A stretch of DNA of 64,000 nucleotides. Source: CAVXYG01 sp963766005. Lineage in GTDB: Bacteria > Actinomycetota > Actinomycetes > S36-B12 > GCA-2699445. This document shows positions 17,637 through 27,491 of this stretch, piece by piece (the first letter of the stretch is position 1; each line of letters starts with the position of its first letter). Position numbers and translations under genes: made by a program. The DNA is taken from positions 62,001-126,000 of the forward strand of contig CAVXYG010000001.1 in assembly GCA_963766005.1 (NCBI GenBank), in the 5' to 3' direction. The notes under the pieces are model-generated. The model did not search any database, had not been told where the DNA came from, and worked only from the letters and a program-made list of their open reading frames with translations.

Positions 17637-18641
17637 ACCCGCGTCGACCTGCGATAGCAGGAACCGGATGGCCTGCGGCACGAACCAGGGGTACGCGCGG
17701 CCCCTGCGATGGAACCCGACGTGGCCGCCGTGGGGCGTGATCGCCCGCTGCACGAACCCCCGCGACTCGATGGCCTGCCAGTCGATGGCGCGGTACGGCC
17801 CGTCGGGGATCATGGGGTCGTCGATGGCGTGCACGACCAAGGTCGGCACGCTGATCCGCGGCAGGTACTGGGCGCTGGAGTTCACCGCGTAGTACTCGGC
17901 CGCGTCGCGCCACCCGTTGCGCGGCGCGGTGATCGCTTCGTCGAAGTCCACGACGGTCCGAGCGCGACGGATCGCCTCCGCCTCCTGCGGCGTGAGACCG
18001 GCCGCGGGACCGGGCCGAGCGGCATCCTCCCGCAGCCCGTTCATGACGAACCGCTCGTACATGCCGAACAGCATGTGATGCAGATGCTCGGTCCCGACCG
18101 CGAGGTCCAACGGGGCCGACACGGCGATCCCGGCGACGACCGGTAGATCGCCCAGCGGCTCGCCGAGGAGCTTCAACGTGGCGTTGCCCCCCAGCGAGAA
18201 GCCCATGACTGCGATCCCGTCGGGCGCCGTGGCACGGACCTGGCGCAGCAGATCGCGCAGGTCCCCGGTGCGCCCCGCGTGGTACAGGCCGGAGCTGTGT
18301 TCGCCGGACCGCCCAGCGCCGCGCAGATCCACGCGCAGCACGGGGAAGCCCGTCCTCAGCAACCCGCGCGCCGAGGCACGGATATAGGCCGATTCGGCCG
18401 ATCCCCCGAGGCCGTGCACGAGGACGACCAGCGGTCGCCCCGCCACCGGCGAAGACGGCGAGTGCAGCACCGCAGAGAGCCGATCGCCGGAGCCGTCGTG
18501 CATCGTGATCAGCCGCTGCTCCTCGGTGCCAACGTCGTCCAGCCGCCAGGTCCGCGGCAGGATGCGGCTGCGGATGCTCTGCAGATGCCCGTGGCGCCAC
18601 CCCCGCGGCGGCTCGAACGTACGGTTGACGATCTGGGTCAT
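17613..18641 (-). CDS. YheT-type alpha/beta hydrolase
   Basis: 342 residues. The order fits the YheT/ABHD1-3 hydrolase family: N-terminal GHLQSI, oxyanion strand VVLVHGLGG (73-81), RVDLRGAGRSG, nucleophile GFSLGG (S149), acid in HAIDDPMIP and His in PHGGHVGF. It probably acts as an esterase on lipid-like or small acyl substrates. The ATG at 18641 overlaps the stop of the upstream SDR gene by four bases (ATGA), so the two are translated as a pair. Confidence 0.88.
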   Translation of the reverse strand: MTQIVNRTFEPPRGWRHGHLQSIRSRILPRTWRLDDVGTEEQRLITMHDGSGDRLSAVLHSPSSPVAGRPLVVLVHGLGGSAESAYIRASARGLLRTGFPVLRVDLRGAGRSGEHSSGLYHAGRTGDLRDLLRQVRATAPDGIAVMGFSLGGNATLKLLGEPLGDLPVVAGIAVSAPLDLAVGTEHLHHMLFGMYERFVMNGLREDAARPGPAAGLTPQEAEAIRRARTVVDFDEAITAPRNGWRDAAEYYAVNSSAQYLPRISVPTLVVHAIDDPMIPDGPYRAIDWQAIESRGFVQRAITPHGGHVGFHRRGRAYPWFVPQAIRFLLSQVDAGATRRSAG

Positions 18642-19495
18642 CGACCCTGCCCCTGGGTCGGGGATCGTCGGGCTGGGCCGGCACCGCGGTCGGGGCGCGC
18701 CGATCGGCCGACGAAGGACTTCATGCCGTCGAAGCCGCCGGCCAACCGCACCACGGCATCGGAGAGACGCGGCGGGAACGGCCTGATGAGGTATGCCGTC
18801 AGGGCCGCCCAGCGGTCGAGCAGGAGCCGCTGCCGGTTGCGTTCGATCGCCAGGAGGATCGCGCTCGCGGCACGGTCGGGATCAAGTGCCGGAAACATCG
18901 CCGGGGCGCTGGCGCCGGCGAACATCCCGGTGTCGATCAACTGCGGCAGCACGACGGTCGTGCGCACGCCGGGTGCGTCCTCGGCAAGCTCGGTGCGCAG
19001 CGTCTCGGCGAAACCGTAGGCGCCGTGCTTGCTGGCGACGTAGTCGATCAGGCCCGGCAGCGGCGACAGCGCGGCTAGCGACGCAATCGTCACGATGTGA
19101 CCAGCGTCGCGCTCCATCATCGAGGGAAGGAACGCCTTCGTGCACCAGAACAGGGCGGCGGTGTTCACCGCCAGGACCCGTTCGATCGCCTCGTCGGGCA
19201 ATGCCCGCAGCCTGCCGCCGCTGACGATCCCGGCGTTGAGCACCAGGATGTCGACCTGGCCGAGCTGGTCGCCCACATCACGGGCAGCGCGGTACACCGC
19301 TGTCCGGTCGGCGACATCGACGACGAAGGGCGCGATGGCGCCGGGCCGTTCCTCGGCAAGGGCTGCAACACCGGCGCCGTCGACATCCCAGGCGACCACC
19401 CGCGCGCCGGCCTGGACTGCTTGCAGAGCCATGCGCCTGCCGATACCGGAGGCGGCTCCCGTGATGAGCATGGTGGAGCCGGCAAGTCGCGTCAT
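18638..19495 (-). CDS. Short-chain dehydrogenase/reductase (SDR)
   Basis: 285-residue NAD(P)-dependent oxidoreductase. Rossmann motif TGAASGIG (12-19), NAG in LVLNAGIV, catalytic Ser in TIASLAAL and YxxxK as YVASK. The C-terminal extension after the core (LIRPFPPRLSDAVVRLAGG) resembles SDRs acting on bulky or lipid substrates, but the substrate is not determined. ATG 19495 is the first start in front of the fold; a longer frame continues upstream without coding character. Coupled to the YheT-type hydrolase downstream. Confidence 0.87.
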   Translation of the reverse strand: MTRLAGSTMLITGAASGIGRRMALQAVQAGARVVAWDVDGAGVAALAEERPGAIAPFVVDVADRTAVYRAARDVGDQLGQVDILVLNAGIVSGGRLRALPDEAIERVLAVNTAALFWCTKAFLPSMMERDAGHIVTIASLAALSPLPGLIDYVASKHGAYGFAETLRTELAEDAPGVRTTVVLPQLIDTGMFAGASAPAMFPALDPDRAASAILLAIERNRQRLLLDRWAALTAYLIRPFPPRLSDAVVRLAGGFDGMKSFVGRSARPDRGAGPARRSPTQGQGR

Positions 19496-19524
19496 GCCTC
19501 CAACGTAGCCGTGGTTCGGGGCCC

Positions 19525-20190
19525 CTAGGAGAGGACGAGGCGGAAGGTGAGGTTGATGCGCTCCCCCACCGGCCGCGAAGTCCGCGCGATGCGGTGGTGG
19601 TAGGCGCGCTGGGTGTGACCGGCCATGAGCAGCAGGCTGCCCGGCGGCAGGTCGACGGCCAGGGCGATCGGTCCCGACGGCCGGGGACGCAACTGCATCC
19701 GCCGCACGCTGCCCAGACTGAGCGATGCGATCGTCGGCGCCGGGCCGAGCTCCGGCTCGTCGTCGCTGTGCCAGCCCATCGCGTCGGAGCCGCTGCGGTA
19801 GCGGTTGGCCAGGACGCTGTTGAACGTGTGCCCGGTCAACTCCTGGATCTGCGAGCGCAGCAGCATCAGCAGCGGTGTCCAGGGCTGCGGCAGATTGGTG
19901 CGGCCCGAGTATCGGTAGACGGCATCCGGCTCTCCGTGCCACGCCACCAGGCGCGGCTCGGGGATCTCACGACCGAACATGCGAATCGAGCGCTGCTCCC
20001 AGGCGAGCTGCGCGAGCAGGGCGTCGAACGCCTCGGCCGCGCGCTGCTCGGACAGGAACTCCGGCCACAGCACCAGTTCGGCTCCCGGCAGCTCCAGCGT
20101 GCGCGGATCGGGGGCGCTTGAGCTGCCGCCGGTGCGATCGACGCCGTCGGATCCGACCGGTGCGGACGGCTCAGGACGCCCGGAAGACAA
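19525..20190 (-). CDS. AlkB-family alpha-ketoglutarate-dependent dioxygenase
   Basis: 221 residues. The 2OG-Fe(II) set is complete: NRYRSGSDAMGWHSDDE with Fe ligands H141 and D143, the distal His in AYHHRI (198/199), and the 2OG-binding RINLTFR (R211, R217). The nucleotide-recognition lid in front of the fold looks like ALKBH2-type enzymes that repair alkylated bases. A 33-residue disordered N-terminus precedes it. The start overlaps the end of the META lipoprotein gene by 20 bp. Confidence 0.9.
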   Translation of the reverse strand: MSSGRPEPSAPVGSDGVDRTGGSSSAPDPRTLELPGAELVLWPEFLSEQRAAEAFDALLAQLAWEQRSIRMFGREIPEPRLVAWHGEPDAVYRYSGRTNLPQPWTPLLMLLRSQIQELTGHTFNSVLANRYRSGSDAMGWHSDDEPELGPAPTIASLSLGSVRRMQLRPRPSGPIALAVDLPPGSLLLMAGHTQRAYHHRIARTSRPVGERINLTFRLVLS

Positions 20191-20986
20191 GGCCGGCTCC
20201 GAACGGACCGGTGATGGTCAACATCCCGCCTTCCACGACGTAGTCCGCTTCGCCGATCCCGAAGACCGCGCCGAGCGCCCGCTCCACGACGGCGGCATCG
20301 TCTTGGCAGCCAAGCAGCCCGACGTCGTCGGGGTCCACCGTGATCGTCGCCGAGCCGATCTCGGCGGCCACTGACGCCTCGCCGCATCCCTCGATGCTCA
20401 CCTCGACCGCATCTGCGCCGATCTCCAGCGTCGCCGCGGTCCCGGAGGGAACGGTGCTCGAGGTCCCCCCGCCGAGGATGGTGTCGAGTTGCCACACGGT
20501 ATCCGTCAGCGGCTCGTCGGGGATCACCTCCTGCGACACCATCGCGACCGCCGATTGGCCGTCTCGCAGTGTCAGCGCCCGGTCGCCAAGCTCGACCTCA
20601 GGCTGCGACAGCAGCAACGATGCCCACCACTGCTCCTGCGATGCCAGCTCGGGTTCGCAGCCGATCTCCGTGCTGGCAGCCCGATCGAGGACCAGTCGCC
20701 CGTCCTGAATACCCCCCTCCGCCGTCAGCGTGTTGCAGCCGGCAGAGGCCGTCACTCCCGAACTGGAGAAGGACAGCAGCAACTGGGAGCCGGGCACCAG
20801 GGCACGCTCCTGACCCCGTTCGGTCACCTCGGTGCTGACGTAGGTCCTGCCCATGAACGCTCCGTCGCCCCCGCTCGGGCTGAGTTCGCCGCATGCCGGA
20901 AGGACCAGCAGCGCCATCAGCGCGATCCCTGCGCCGCCGGCTCGGCGCGCCGAACCGGCGACCCCCACTACTGGTGTGTGCTGCAT
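20171..20986 (-). CDS. META-domain lipoprotein (HslJ-like)
   Basis: 271 residues. The signal peptide ends in a lipobox (LLVLPAC, Cys near residue 32), so it is probably a surface lipoprotein. The mature part shows a META/HslJ feature, SSSGVTASAGCNTLTAEGG, followed by a second half with WQLDTI that looks like a diverged repeat of the same domain. The function of META domains is poorly defined. ATG 20986 gives a proper signal peptide; the frame extends further upstream without one. It may lead an operon with alkB-like, SDR and hydrolase genes. Confidence 0.82.
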   Translation of the reverse strand: MQHTPVVGVAGSARRAGGAGIALMALLVLPACGELSPSGGDGAFMGRTYVSTEVTERGQERALVPGSQLLLSFSSSGVTASAGCNTLTAEGGIQDGRLVLDRAASTEIGCEPELASQEQWWASLLLSQPEVELGDRALTLRDGQSAVAMVSQEVIPDEPLTDTVWQLDTILGGGTSSTVPSGTAATLEIGADAVEVSIEGCGEASVAAEIGSATITVDPDDVGLLGCQDDAAVVERALGAVFGIGEADYVVEGGMLTITGPFGAGLVFRAS

Positions 20987-21141
20987 GGGACCACTGAAAC
21001 ACTTCGAGACGGCGGGTGCCGCTAGAGCGGCGAGAATCGATTGCCCCAAGCGGCGTCGATTCGCCTGCACCTCGGGGCCGACCGGATTCGCGCGATGTGC
21101 GTTCCGGGACTGGCGGGCCGAGGGGCTGCCGTCCGCAGTGA

Positions 21142-22665
<1,524 letters not shown>

Positions 22666-22681
22666 CAGATCCTCCGTCCGG

Positions 22682-22710
22682 CCCATACGAAGGGCCCGAG
22701 TCAAGTCCAA
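22682..22710 (-). promoter_or_regulatory. Candidate sigma factor promoter
   Basis: On the minus strand a -35 TTGGAC (22705-22710) and -10 TATGGG (22682-22687) are separated by exactly 17 bp. Transcription would start about 10 bases before the GGACGGAGG RBS, giving a very short leader to the TTG start at 22665. The -10 is imperfect (no final T). Confidence 0.35.
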
Positions 22711-22838
22711 GGGACCTGGCCGGGCACTCGAACTCCCCTCCGGGGGGCTCTTCTGCCATTCTGCCACGACGCGGCGCGATCACGGCATGGACCGCGCGGA
22801 CGCCCTCTCCGACCGACGCGCGGCGTGCCCGCAGCCCG

Positions 22839-23651
22839 CTATTTCGCGTGCTTGCGACGCTTCTCTCCCATTTGCGCCACTGCTTCGCCGAAGGCGTCGG
22901 GCAGCGCAATGCCCTGCCGCGCCAAGGCCTCCTCGATCTGAGCATTCACCGTTTCGATGACCTTGACTCTGGCGTACCTCTTGGAGTCGGCCTCCACGAC
23001 GTACCAGGGCGCGTAGGACGTATCGGTGCGCTCGAGCATCTCGGTCACAGCTGCCTCATAGGCCTGCCGCTTCTCCCGGTTGCGCCAGTCCTCGTCGGTC
23101 AGCTTCCAGTTCTTCAGCGGATCGCCCGCGCGGCGCTCGAAGCGCCGCAGCTGCTCCTCGTCGCTGATGTGCATCCAGAACTTGAGGATCAGCATGCCCT
23201 CGTCGGCGAGTGTGCGCTCGAAGGCGCGGATCTCGTCGTAGGCCCGGCGCCACTGATCCTCCCGGGCGAAGCCCTCCACTCGCTCCACCAGGATCCGGCC
23301 GTACCAGGAGCGGTCGAAGACGGCCATCCCGCCCCAGCCGGGCAGCACCTTCCAGAAGCGGGTGAGGAAGTGGTGGCGCTTCTCGTCGTACGTGGGCGCC
23401 GCGAACGACACGACGCGGGCGTGCCGCGGGTCCAGCGGGGCTACGAGGCGCTTGATTGCTCCGCCCTTGCCGGAGGCGTCCCATCCCTCGAACACCACCG
23501 ACACCGGCGGTCCGAGCACGCCCTTGCCGTCGAAGATCCCCCCGAGCACGAGACGCAGGTAGAGCAGCCGGTCCTGCGCCGCCGCAAGGCGACTGGCCTC
23601 CTCGGCGCGCGACAGCGACTTGCTCATATCCATCTGGTTCAGCACTGGCAT
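22839..23651 (-). CDS. Polyphosphate kinase 2 family protein
   Basis: 270 residues. P-loop GWDASGKG (56-63) and Walker B region with DRSWYGR are the signatures of PPK2 enzymes, which phosphorylate nucleotides using polyphosphate or run the reverse reaction. The lid region is Arg/Lys-rich (RHHFLTRFWK). The C-terminus ends in a basic tail (EKRRKHAK). ATG 23651 is chosen over in-frame upstream starts in the metX gene. It is 26 bp downstream of metX and probably shares its transcript. Confidence 0.88.
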   Translation of the reverse strand: MPVLNQMDMSKSLSRAEEASRLAAAQDRLLYLRLVLGGIFDGKGVLGPPVSVVFEGWDASGKGGAIKRLVAPLDPRHARVVSFAAPTYDEKRHHFLTRFWKVLPGWGGMAVFDRSWYGRILVERVEGFAREDQWRRAYDEIRAFERTLADEGMLILKFWMHISDEEQLRRFERRAGDPLKNWKLTDEDWRNREKRQAYEAAVTEMLERTDTSYAPWYVVEADSKRYARVKVIETVNAQIEEALARQGIALPDAFGEAVAQMGEKRRKHAK

Positions 23652-23677
23652 AGGCCCATCTTGCCGCATGCGGCTCG

Positions 23678-24847
23678 TCAGTCGACGTGCGCCGCCACGG
23701 CCCTGTCCAGCGCAGCGGCGATCGCATCGGCGACCGGCTCCATCTCCAGCAGGAATGCGTCGTGGCCATAGGGCGAGGCGATGACTCGCAGCTTGCGGGC
23801 AGAGGGGATCAGGTCGGCCATTTCCTGCTGCAGTCGCAACGGGTAGAGCCGATCGGAATCGATGCCGAGCACCTCCACCGGCGCCGTGATGCTCGCCAGC
23901 GCCGCGGCAACACCGCCCCGACCGCGCCCCACGTCGTGGGAGTTCATCGCATCGGACAGGCACACGTACGTGCCCGCGTCGAAGCGGTGCTGCAGCTTCG
24001 ACGCGTGATGATCGAGGTATGACTGCACCGAGTAGCGGCCCGCACCGACATGGCGGCCCGGCACGCAGGGCCGGTGCGGGTCCTCACCGTCCTGCGGCGC
24101 CCGGCCGAACCTGAGGTCGAGCTCCGCCTCGGTGCGGTACGTCAAGTGGGCGAACCTGCGCGCCAGCCCCAGCCCGCGGTGCGGACCCTCGGCCTTGTCG
24201 TAGTAGTCGCCCCCGTACCAGTGCTGGTCGGCCGCAATGGCTTGGATCTGCGCCGTTTGCGTCGCGATCTGATCGGCGGTGGCGTAGGCGGAGGTCGCCA
24301 GGATCACCGCCGAGCCGACGGCCTGCGGGTACAGCAGCGCCCACTCCAATGCGCGCATGCCTCCCATGGACCCGCCGATGACGGCGGCGAAGCGTTCGAT
24401 CCCGAGCGTGGCCGCGAGCCGGTACTCGGCGCGCACCTGGTCGCGGATCGTGATGCGCGGCCACCGCGAGCCCCAGGGCCTGCCGTCCGGCGCGATGCTC
24501 GCCGGTCCCGTCGTCCCCTGGCAGCCGCCCAGCACGTTGGCGCTGACGACGTAGTAGCGGTCGGTGTCCAGCACCTTGCCCGGCCCGATCATGTCCTGCC
24601 ACCAGCCGGATGTCGGCTGGCCGAGGCCGGCGGGTCCGGCGGCGTGGGCATCGCCGGTCAGCGCGTGCAGCACGAGCACGGCGTTGTCGCGCTGCCGCGA
24701 CAGCTCGCCCCACGTCTCGTAGGCCATCCGCACGTCGGGGATGGCGCCGCCGAACTCGCAGACGATCGAGCCGACATCGGCGAACCGGCGGTCGCCCACC
24801 GGGTCGCCCTCGCGCCACGCGCCGGTGACCCGGGCCCCGGCCGCCAC
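23678..24847 (-). CDS. metX: Homoserine O-acetyltransferase
   Basis: 389 residues, alpha/beta-hydrolase fold. It transfers acetyl from acetyl-CoA to homoserine, the first committed step of methionine synthesis. Motifs: LVLHALTGDAHA, the substrate loop NVLGGCQGTTGP, nucleophile GGSMGG (S160), acid in GIDSDRLYP and His in PYGHDAFL. The GTG at 24847 lies one base past the metY stop, with GGTGGAC upstream; this gives the family's normal length. Operon partner of metY. Confidence 0.94.
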   Translation of the reverse strand: MAAGARVTGAWREGDPVGDRRFADVGSIVCEFGGAIPDVRMAYETWGELSRQRDNAVLVLHALTGDAHAAGPAGLGQPTSGWWQDMIGPGKVLDTDRYYVVSANVLGGCQGTTGPASIAPDGRPWGSRWPRITIRDQVRAEYRLAATLGIERFAAVIGGSMGGMRALEWALLYPQAVGSAVILATSAYATADQIATQTAQIQAIAADQHWYGGDYYDKAEGPHRGLGLARRFAHLTYRTEAELDLRFGRAPQDGEDPHRPCVPGRHVGAGRYSVQSYLDHHASKLQHRFDAGTYVCLSDAMNSHDVGRGRGGVAAALASITAPVEVLGIDSDRLYPLRLQQEMADLIPSARKLRVIASPYGHDAFLLEMEPVADAIAAALDRAVAAHVD

Positions 24848-24848
24848 G

Positions 24849-26165
<1,317 letters not shown>

Positions 26166-26379
26166 GGTGGGAATCCCCTCAGTGGTGTGTCGGTGCTGAC
26201 GTGTGGATCGAGATGCTGGCTTGTGCTCGCGGGCGGGGACATCGCCGCCCGCGGTTGCGCGCGCCGGATCGGCCGGCGGCGGCTGGGGTTGGTGTCGTCC
26301 GCACGCGCAGCGATGGCCGCGCTTGACGCGGACTAGCGCATTCGGCTCGTGGGGAACATGGCGTTGGCCCTTCTCTTAA
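26166..26379 (-). other. Long leader between SAM-IV riboswitch and metY
   Basis: About 215 bp of transcribed leader downstream of the aptamer. I see no poly-U terminator and no convincing leader peptide. An expression platform that hides the metY RBS, or one acting by long-range pairing, cannot be confirmed by eye. Confidence 0.45.
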
Positions 26380-26400
26380 GGGTCTTGCCACGCAAGACCC
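26380..26400 (-). terminator. Perfect hairpin just downstream of the aptamer
   Basis: GGGTCTTG-CCACG-CAAGACCC, an 8-bp perfect stem with a 5-base loop. It lies right after the SAM-IV core. It may be the downstream helix of the riboswitch or part of the expression platform; the following bases on the minus strand (TTAAGAG) are not a U-tract, so intrinsic termination is not clear. Confidence 0.4.
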
Positions 26401-26503
26401 GCGCTTGCCGATTTCTCGACCAGGTCTTCACCCGGAGCACCCCACCGCGGTGGAGGGTTGCCGACCAGCGAGCCGGGGCTTGTCGCTGATGCTCATGACC
26501 TTG
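26401..26503 (-). ncRNA. SAM-IV riboswitch aptamer
   Basis: The minus-strand leader of metY carries the conserved SAM-IV blocks in order: GGTCATGAGC, CAGCGA, AAGCCCCGGCT, CGCTGGTCGGCAACCCTCC, CCGCGGTGGGGTGC, CCGGGTGA and GACC. P1 pairs GGTC with GACC; CAGCGA pairs with TCGCTG; the GCCCCGG loop can pair with CCGGG to make the pseudoknot. SAM-IV is an actinobacterial class that senses S-adenosylmethionine and usually lies upstream of met genes, as here. Boundaries are approximate; the hairpin at 26380-26400 may belong to it. Confidence 0.9.
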
Positions 26504-26508
26504 CGAAG

Positions 26509-26537
26509 ACTGTAGGGCACGCCGAGCCGCAGTGCAA
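26509..26537 (-). promoter_or_regulatory. Promoter of the metY operon
   Basis: Minus strand: -35 TTGCAC (26532-26537), 17-bp spacer, -10 TACAGT (26509-26514). The predicted start falls near 26502, so the transcript would begin directly with the SAM-IV P1 helix. Spacing and position are both ideal for the primary sigma factor. Confidence 0.7.
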
Positions 26538-26545
26538 CATCGCGC

Positions 26546-26608
26546 GTTGACTCATCAGTAGTGCGCGCGTAGAGGGGTTCGTTGACTCATCTGGGAATGC
26601 GCGCGTAG
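26546..26608 (+). repeat. Left end direct repeats of the insertion element
   Basis: Two copies about 35 bp apart of the two-part block GTTGACTCAT...TGCGCGCGTAG (26546-26572; 26581-26608). Iterated subterminal sites of this kind usually bind the transposase. Confidence 0.8.
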
Positions 26609-26654
26609 AGCGCGCCTGCCGGACCGGCTCGTGGGTGACCGGTAGGCCCCGATC

Positions 26655-27443
26655 ATGGGACTGACGATGAGCCAGCGACGTGCGGTCACCAAGACGATCG
26701 CGACGCGGTACAGGCGGGCCGACAAGGCCGCCAAGGGCGTGATCCTCGACGAGTTGTGCGCGACCACGGGGTGGCACCGCAACCACGCCCGCAAGGCGCT
26801 GGCCGCGGCGTTGAAGCCCAGGATCGTGAAGCCGCCGCGGAAGGCCCGGACCCCGAAGTACGACGCGGACACCGTGGTGGCGCTGGGGTTCTGCTGGGCG
26901 GTGCTCGGCGCCCCGACCGGGAAGCGGCTGGCCCCGATGATGGCCGATCTGGTCCCCCGGCTGCGCCGGTTCGAGGAGTTGGATATCACCGACGACGTCG
27001 CCGCCGGACTGGTCGCGATGTCGGCTGCGACCATCGACCGGAGGCTCGCGGCCGACCGCGCGAAGCTGGTCCTCAAGGGCCGTTCGCACACCAAGCCGGG
27101 CAGCCTGCTGAAGGACCAGATCCCGATCCGCACCTGGGCGCAGTGGGACCAGCAGAAGCTCGTCTCCAAGGTCCGCGACGGCGCGAAGGTCACCAAGAAG
27201 GACGATCGGGCGACCACCCCGCACCGGCGCGCCGAGCGGCACGACGCGGTCACCAGCCAGGACAAGGCGATCCTCGCCGACAACTCCACCGATCTGAACC
27301 CCGCAGCGATCCAACGCCAGATCCAGGCGCTCACCGCACGGCTGCTGACCCTGACCACCAGCAAGGCCCAAGCCGCCAGCAAGCCCGTCCCCACGCGCGC
27401 ATCCACTCATGAGTCAACGGCACCGGCTACGCGCGCATCTTGA
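26655..27443 (+). pseudogene. Transposase with in-frame deletion of the DDE (rve) catalytic domain
   Basis: 262-residue open frame. The first ~165 residues match the N-terminal part of integrase-type transposases (DELCATTGWHRNHARKAL helix-turn-helix, SAATIDRRLAADRAKL, KGRSHTKPGSLLKDQIPIR). The family then has ~190 residues with the D,D,E triad, but here TWAQWD is followed directly by QQKLVSKVRDGAKVTKK, normally near the C-terminus. The junction is near 27149/27150 and keeps the frame. The protein would bind DNA but cannot transpose. Family assignment (IS481-like, rve superfamily) is from memory of similar proteins. Confidence 0.8.
27409..27438 (-). repeat. Right end inverted repeat of the insertion element
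   Basis: ATGAGTCAAC (27409-27418) and CTACGCGCGCA (27428-27438) are the reverse complements of the left-end blocks, but the two blocks occur in swapped spacing, so the element's ends are composite rather than a simple single inverted repeat. Confidence 0.7.
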
Positions 27444-27491
27444 CATCAGTCACCAGGCATCCGACCCCCTCCACCGACTCCGATATGGCCG

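Larger units (their letters stand above)
26546..27445 (+). mobile_element. Internally deleted insertion element with iterated terminal repeats
   Basis: A unit bounded by repeated blocks. On the left, GTTGACTCAT plus TGCGCGCGTAG occurs twice (26546-26572 and 26581-26608). On the right the same blocks occur inverted (ATGAGTCAAC at 27409-27418 and CTACGCGCGCA at 27428-27438, plus a partial copy at 27392-27401). It encloses one transposase-derived gene that lacks its catalytic domain. No clear target-site duplication could be defined because the exact ends are uncertain. It lies 9 bp from the -35 box of the metY promoter. Confidence 0.75.

Noticed and set aside
26179..26391. Possible leader peptide of about 70 codons in the metY leader.
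   Set aside because: Starts at a GTG inside the hairpin, no RBS, Arg/Pro-rich composition; no Met-rich stretch.
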